Assembly: GCA_964349065.1 (NCBI GenBank)
Contig: CAYGEY010000019.1
Location: 1-18,231, forward strand
Reading direction: 5' to 3'
Source: CAYGEY01 sp964349065
Lineage (GTDB): Bacteria > Patescibacteriota > Gracilibacteria > 1-14-2-50-48-13
Length of the DNA stretch: 18,231 bases
Each line of letters opens with the position of its first letter. Positions within the stretch are counted from its first letter, which is position 1. Positions 15,230 to 18,231 of the stretch are shown here, in pieces. The translations under genes were made by a program, and so were the position numbers. The notes beneath the pieces were generated by a model. That model was not told where the DNA came from, made no database searches, and worked only from the letters and a program-made list of their open reading frames with translations.

Positions 15230-15583
15230 TTAGAAGTTAGCGTGACGTTGTGTCATAATAAAATATAGCATCCCGTGCAAATCAAGTATTCGGTCAACAA
15301 GTGCAGGTGCAACGCGGTACACCCCCTCTGTTAAATTAGAATTGAAAGTTCTATTAGAACTGTAATATGCACCTCCAGTACCCCTAGTTTTACTCATAAG
15401 CCAACCACAATAAAAATTATTTTTCAAGAAATCATTAATATAGTAATACTCCCCTGGAGACGATGTCGTTACAACTAAATCCCCGGGTAACAAGTGTTTT
15501 GCACTTATTTGTGAAAGATATACTTCTCCTACAACTATATCACCTACAGAATTTATTGTAAAAAATTTGGTATCCGGTCTCAT
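15230..15583 (-). CDS. Hypothetical protein, 117 aa, accessory region
   Basis: I do not recognise the family. The protein has no signal peptide or membrane span. It is rich in aromatic residues, especially Tyr, and reads as mostly beta strand in the first half (FFTINSVGDIVVGEVYL, LLPGDLVVTTSSPGEYYYI). The VGEVYLSQISAKHLLPGDLVV stretch hints at a small beta-barrel or SH3-like fold, but that is speculation. The ATG at 15583 is supported by a strong SD, GAGGA (15590-15594), 6 nt upstream. That is a feature shared with the cupin genes and absent from core genes to the left. A clear terminator follows. It is divergent from the first cupin gene across 77 nt. Confidence 0.7.
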   Translation of the reverse strand: MRPDTKFFTINSVGDIVVGEVYLSQISAKHLLPGDLVVTTSSPGEYYYINDFLKNNFYCGWLMSKTRGTGGAYYSSNRTFNSNLTEGVYRVAPALVDRILDLHGMLYFIMTQRHANF

Positions 15584-15660
15584 GTTTTTTCCTCATTTCT
15601 TTTTTCTATTGTATATTAGAACACATTTTAGTAAAGTAAGAAAAAATTGAGGCGGTCCAT

Positions 15661-16200
15661 ATGACTAAAAGACAAATAAATTTTCCTGTTAAATTTGAAA
15701 ATTTCGAAAAAATTATCAAAGGTAAACTTTGGTATATAGAACTTCCGGTTAAAAAAGGTGGTCAATGTGAAATACTAAAAATTGAAAAAGGAGCAACCCT
15801 TCAAAAACACATTCACAAGAAAAGTGACTTTCAAATTTTAATAATTAAAGGAAGAGGATTTGTGATAGAAGGAAAAGGTGGTACTTATTATCGTCAAGGA
15901 ATGGGATATACCATACCAAAAGGTATGCCTCACAGTTTTATAGCACTGGAAGAAACAGTGATGTATTCTGAGTCCGCAGGTCAGTCTGAAGGTGATACAG
16001 AATTCATAACTGAAAATTACCCGTTATATGCAATGTATACGAATCCACATTATCCAGTTCTTTTAGATTTGAAAACTGCCAGAAAATTATATAAAGATAA
16101 ACAAAAAAATAATAATGTAATTGGGGATTTAGTCATTGATTTTTTAGGCGCATTGCCTAGGGAAATAAATGAAACTGATAAGAAGTTGATTATGAGATAG
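15661..16200 (+). CDS. Cupin-domain protein 1 (metal-binding residues intact)
   Basis: The 179-aa protein has a single cupin barrel at about residues 25-105. Cupin motif 1 is G44ATLQKHIHKKSDFQ, with H50 and H52 as metal ligands and Gln58 near the usual Glu position. Motif 2 is GMGYTIPKGMPH, with H91. It therefore probably binds a divalent metal. The substrate is unknown; small-molecule isomerases, dioxygenases and sugar-binding proteins all share the fold. After the barrel comes a tail of about 60 residues ending VIDFLGALPREINETDKKLI. A recognisable copy of this tail ends the next gene's product, so the two are paralogues. The start is fixed by an SD (GAGG, 15649-15652) 8 nt before the ATG. 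Two tandem hairpins follow the stop. Confidence 0.85.
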   Translation: MTKRQINFPVKFENFEKIIKGKLWYIELPVKKGGQCEILKIEKGATLQKHIHKKSDFQILIIKGRGFVIEGKGGTYYRQGMGYTIPKGMPHSFIALEETVMYSESAGQSEGDTEFITENYPLYAMYTNPHYPVLLDLKTARKLYKDKQKNNNVIGDLVIDFLGALPREINETDKKLIMR

Positions 16201-16201
16201 T

Positions 16202-16223
16202 AACCCGTCGAATTCGACGGGTT
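16202..16223. terminator. Perfect 22-bp palindrome after cupin 1
   Basis: A perfect 22-bp palindrome (AACCCGTCGAA joined to its exact complement, with no spacer) begins 2 nt after the cupin 1 stop. It is followed by TTACAAAAAAAA. It could be a hairpin, though lacking a natural loop and a U-tract, or a dimeric protein-binding site. It sits directly before a more conventional terminator. Confidence 0.55.
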
Positions 16224-16237
16224 TACAAAAAAAAGCT

Positions 16238-16261
16238 AAGCCATCCTCCGGGGTGGCTTTT
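16238..16261 (+). terminator. Intrinsic terminator after cupin 1
   Basis: AAGCCATCC (16238-16246), loop TCCG and GGGTGGCTT (16251-16259) form a 9-bp stem with one G-U pair, followed by a short T run (TTTT). A related stem sequence (GCCACC/GGTGGC) ends the next gene as well. Confidence 0.8.
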
Positions 16262-16282
16262 CAACATATCATAAATCAAAAT

Positions 16283-16310
16283 TTGACATTTTTTAATTCA
16301 AACATATTGT
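16283..16310 (+). promoter_or_regulatory. Promoter of cupin 2
   Basis: A consensus TTGACA (16283-16288) is followed by a 16-nt spacer and TATTGT (16305-16310), 25 nt before the ATG. This is the best -35 box in the window and supports independent transcription of cupin 2. Confidence 0.6.
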
Positions 16311-16335
16311 ATGCAAAAAACCCAGGAGCAAAAAA

Positions 16336-16896
16336 ATGAACTACACCAAGAAAACCAGTATCAGATATTCTCACAAGGATAATGTAATCAATGGAAGCCT
16401 TCAGTCTTTAGAACTTCCATCTCATGATGAGTCAGTTATCCGGCTTTGCCACTTAACTGCATACGGAAGCACTTACCCGCAAGTTCATAAAGATATTGAT
16501 GTCAAAATCACTGTGTTTCAAGGCAAAGGGTGGATCAGATGTGAAGGACTTATCACGGAGTACAATCCCGGAAGTATCTTCCAAATACCACAAAAACAAG
16601 TGTATTGTATAACTGCAACAAATGATACTGGTTTCTTATTGGATACGAGTAACATTTGTAACCCAACAAACACCGATTTTGCTGAAGAGACATATCCGCT
16701 CTTTCAGATTTGTGTAGATGATAAGAAATTACTCCTCAATCTCTATGGAGCAGGTAATATCATCAACTCTGGTTGGATCAAAACCAGCTTTGGACAATTC
16801 GTCATCAATCACGTGGGAGCAGTCCCCAGATTGATGAATGAAACCGACAGACAACTTATCTATGACAAGGCCGATGAAATTAGTGACAGCAAATAA
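16336..16896 (+). CDS. Cupin-domain protein 2, degenerate metal site, paralogue of cupin 1
   Basis: The 186-aa product is a diverged paralogue of the preceding cupin. The barrel is visible (YPQVHKDIDVKITVFQGKGWI, then NPGSIFQIPQKQVYCITA), but only one motif-1 His remains (H51) and the motif-2 His is Tyr90, so metal binding is probably lost. The C-terminal module is the best conserved part: VINHVGAVPRLMNETDRQLI against VIDFLGALPREINETDKKLI in cupin 1. The start is supported by AGGAG (16324-16328) 7 nt before the ATG. The gene has its own promoter boxes and terminator. A metal-dependent copy beside a metal-free copy would suit a catalytic/regulatory or heteromeric pair, but this is inference. 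Confidence 0.8.
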   Translation: MNYTKKTSIRYSHKDNVINGSLQSLELPSHDESVIRLCHLTAYGSTYPQVHKDIDVKITVFQGKGWIRCEGLITEYNPGSIFQIPQKQVYCITATNDTGFLLDTSNICNPTNTDFAEETYPLFQICVDDKKLLLNLYGAGNIINSGWIKTSFGQFVINHVGAVPRLMNETDRQLIYDKADEISDSK

Positions 16897-16937
16897 AAAT
16901 GTAGTATATTTAAACACAAATAATGAACTTATGACAG

Positions 16938-16958
16938 GCCACCCATTGGTGGCTTTTT
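16938..16958 (+). terminator. Intrinsic terminator after cupin 2
   Basis: GCCACC (16938-16943), loop CATT, GGTGGC (16948-16953) and TTTTT (16954-16958) form a textbook intrinsic terminator about 40 nt past the cupin 2 stop. Confidence 0.85.
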
Positions 16959-16971
16959 CTTTGTTCAATTC

Positions 16972-16999
16972 TTGACTCTATCACTCTTCCTGTTATCGT
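16972..16999 (+). promoter_or_regulatory. Promoter of the 133-aa gene
   Basis: TTGACT (16972-16977), a 16-nt spacer and TATCGT (16994-16999) with a TG one base upstream (extended -10). It lies directly after the cupin 2 terminator and 37 nt before the next ATG. Confidence 0.5.
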
Positions 17000-17036
17000 A
17001 CCTGCAAATGAAATAAATTTCAAAAAAGAGGACAAA

Positions 17037-17438
17037 ATGTCACTTACTTTACTAGATGAAATAAACAATCAAACAAGCAGTATCCTTACCCTAAGACAGA
17101 TGGGGATGTATCCCCGTTCTGCAATTGATCACTTTAAATCAGTAACATTGAAAGAATTAAGGAATTTTGCGGAAAGAATACATCTTCACAGTCTTAGCTA
17201 TCAATGTATTGATGTAGAGTGTTTCTTTCAGGAAGACATTTCCTTAATGGAATTATTTAATTTCATGAAGGAAACATTCTTCCCCGAGAAGGAACCAATA
17301 TTTGGCTTTATTCTAAGTTCTGGAAGGATCCAGGATATAAAGTTCGAAAAACAAAACCTTGATTATGGTGGGATTGACTTCTCCCTTAAGAATCAAAAAG
17401 TCAAAATCGTTCTCAACTTTACATACAAATTGTTATGA
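17037..17438 (+). CDS. Hypothetical protein, 133 aa, accessory region
   Basis: I do not recognise the family. The predicted soluble protein has a helical N-terminal half (LLDEINNQTSSILTLRQMG, LKELRNFAERIHL). Its C-terminal half alternates strands and ends in a hydrophobic strand (VKIVLNFTYKLL). No catalytic or metal motif is seen. The ATG at 17037 has an SD-like GAGGA (17028-17032) with a short 4-nt spacer. It has its own extended -10 promoter and a strong terminator, like the two cupin genes before it. This makes three consecutive single-gene transcription units in the same orientation. Confidence 0.7.
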   Translation: MSLTLLDEINNQTSSILTLRQMGMYPRSAIDHFKSVTLKELRNFAERIHLHSLSYQCIDVECFFQEDISLMELFNFMKETFFPEKEPIFGFILSSGRIQDIKFEKQNLDYGGIDFSLKNQKVKIVLNFTYKLL

Positions 17439-17461
17439 AGTTGAAAACAACCAAATTTCAG

Positions 17462-17498
17462 TACGCTCTAACTAAAAACTAGGGCGTATTCATTTTTT
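17462..17498 (+). terminator. Intrinsic terminator after the 133-aa gene, overlapping the Nudix gene's end
   Basis: TACGCTCTA (17462-17470) and TAGGGCGTA (17480-17488) pair over 9 bp with one G-U pair around a 9-nt loop. TTCATTTTTT follows. The right arm includes the last codons and stop of the convergent Nudix gene, so the two genes share this short border. Confidence 0.8.
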
Positions 17499-17979
17499 CT
17501 ACTTTCAAAACCCACCTCCTCACATACTCCCCATGTCCCACTGCAAAATCCTCGGGATCTATTCCCCTCGCATCCACAAAAAATACTTCTTTCGCCTCAC
17601 TATCTTTAGCAAAAGGCTCTCCCACTACTTCACAACTATACACCATATCAGAGCAATAACATGCAGTCACAGAAATCTCCGGGACATCATCCCCAGAAGC
17701 CTCAACAAACTTTTTCAGCGGCAACTCTCGAACATCCCGCCCCGGGTTATCCTCCAAAAATAAAAACTCAAAATGAACTCCATGTAATCCCGTCTCTTCC
17801 GTCAGCTCTCTCTTAGCACAATCCTCATACTTCTCATCTCCTGCTTCCAAACACCCTCCCGGTAACACTAATTTTCCATTGTGTTTTTCCCCGCTTCTCA
17901 GTACCACAATATCAAACGGTGAACCTTTTCTATATGCAATAATACTCGCAGTCGGCACGGCTAATTTTAATTTGAACAT
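17479..17979 (-). CDS. Nudix hydrolase
   Basis: Nudix enzymes hydrolyse nucleoside diphosphates linked to another moiety. The 166-aa product carries the box GGCLEAGDE...AKRELTEETGL, with the catalytic REL-x-EE-x-G part intact. Spacing between the first Gly and REL is one residue longer than in GX5EX7REUXEEXGU, a variant seen with G-D-E. The later EDNPGRDVRELP stretch recalls the RDPR region of ADP-ribose-pyrophosphatase-like members, but the substrate cannot be assigned. I chose the ATG at 17979 because the Nudix fold begins at once (FKLKLAVPTASIIAYRKG). An in-frame TTG at 18069 would add 30 residues and has no SD. It converges on the 133-aa gene. Confidence 0.85.
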   Translation of the reverse strand: MFKLKLAVPTASIIAYRKGSPFDIVVLRSGEKHNGKLVLPGGCLEAGDEKYEDCAKRELTEETGLHGVHFEFLFLEDNPGRDVRELPLKKFVEASGDDVPEISVTACYCSDMVYSCEVVGEPFAKDSEAKEVFFVDARGIDPEDFAVGHGEYVRRWVLKVEKMNTP

Positions 17980-18087
17980 AAAATCAATATAAGAATAAAC
18001 AATATACACCTTAAATTTACTACCTTTTTCTTGCAAAGAAAGTAAACTGTTATAGACTTCGCTCGACAATTACTATTTAAAATTACT

Positions 18088-18231
18088 ATGTCATCAGCAC
18101 AAAAACCACGATTACTCTACAAAGTTCACAAAATCCGAAAGACCAATGACAAGAAAACAGAGCAACTACAAAAGGATTTTCCGAAACTTCTAAAAAGACT
18201 CAAGCTCGAAGGTCCGACAAAATGGATGAAG
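18088..18231 (+). CDS. 5' end of an unidentified gene, truncated by the window edge
   Basis: The frame is open from ATG 18088 to the window end (48 codons, no stop). The visible part is strongly basic and helical (MSSAQKPRLLYKVHKIRKTN, then EQLQKDFPKLLKRLKLEG). No family can be assigned from this fragment. There is no SD, as in the core genes on the left side of the window. It is divergent from the Nudix gene. Confidence 0.5.
   Translation, partial: MSSAQKPRLLYKVHKIRKTNDKKTEQLQKDFPKLLKRLKLEGPTKWMK

Noticed and set aside
17980..18069. 30-codon N-terminal extension of the Nudix protein from a TTG start
   Set aside because: There is no SD or promoter support, and the Nudix fold starts cleanly at the ATG at 17979. 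It remains possible but less likely.
1..18231. CRISPR array, insertion sequence or integrase
   Set aside because: No regularly spaced direct repeats, transposase motifs or tyrosine/serine recombinase motifs were seen on either strand.
14064..18231. Second copy of the tRNA-Arg 3' end (attachment-site repeat)
   Set aside because: I looked for repeats of the T-arm/acceptor sequence to the right of the tRNA and found none. The island claim therefore rests on content and signals only.

Overview
This AT-rich window (roughly 35% GC by eye) looks like a chromosomal segment of a small-genome bacterium, most likely Candidate Phyla Radiation / Patescibacteria. Peregrinibacteria or a neighbouring lineage is my guess, at low confidence. 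The basis is dense short operons, few recognisable metabolic genes, core genes without Shine-Dalgarno (SD) sequences, and a mix of core genes (uvrB, pepA, dnaB, ftsE) with unusual membrane and ATP-grasp genes. TGA is used as a normal stop (uvrB, queG, the ATP-grasp gene), which argues against the code-25 Gracilibacteria and Absconditabacteria.

Layout. 1-263: AT-rich leader with no gene seen. 264-2231: uvrB, facing a membrane protein with a bactofilin-like ectodomain (2331-3467, minus). A roughly 89-nt near-palindrome separates the two genes. 3559-6178 (plus): an unknown 145-aa gene, queG, a Fic-fold protein whose catalytic motif is destroyed, and a 26-aa single-span membrane microprotein. 6256-7722: M17 leucyl aminopeptidase. 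7842-13925: a probable operon of dnaB, a 7TM_transglut-type membrane protein, a giant ATP-grasp fusion and ftsE, with gaps of 11 nt, 2 nt and a 4-nt overlap.

The most interesting unit is the 7TM protein plus the 813-aa fusion (9221-13233). The fusion reads as a RimK-like alpha-L-glutamate-ligase-type ATP-grasp domain, then a degenerate RimB/PF05618-like aspartyl-protease domain that has lost its catalytic Asp, then a DUF1704/TIGR02421 (MATCAP-like) metallopeptidase with an intact HExxH and an EGLA motif. A peptide-bond-forming enzyme and a candidate peptide-trimming enzyme therefore share one chain. The chain is encoded beside a membrane partner whose usual inactive transglutaminase ectodomain is replaced by a PKD-like fold and an unrecognised domain. 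I infer a self-contained writer/eraser system for a C-terminal or isopeptide amino-acid tag, possibly at the envelope. This has not been demonstrated.

After ftsE (no ftsX follows) comes tRNA-Arg(UCU) at 13987-14063. It is followed by an accessory-looking block: a RhuM-family gene ending 11 nt from the tRNA, an unknown 117-aa gene, two divergent cupin paralogues and an unknown 133-aa gene. Four of these five genes have clear SD sequences, and most have their own promoter-like boxes and strong hairpin terminators, unlike the core genes to the left. This suggests an acquired island at the tRNA, although no integrase or attachment repeat was found. The window ends with a Nudix hydrolase (minus) and the start of an unidentified plus-strand gene that runs off the end.
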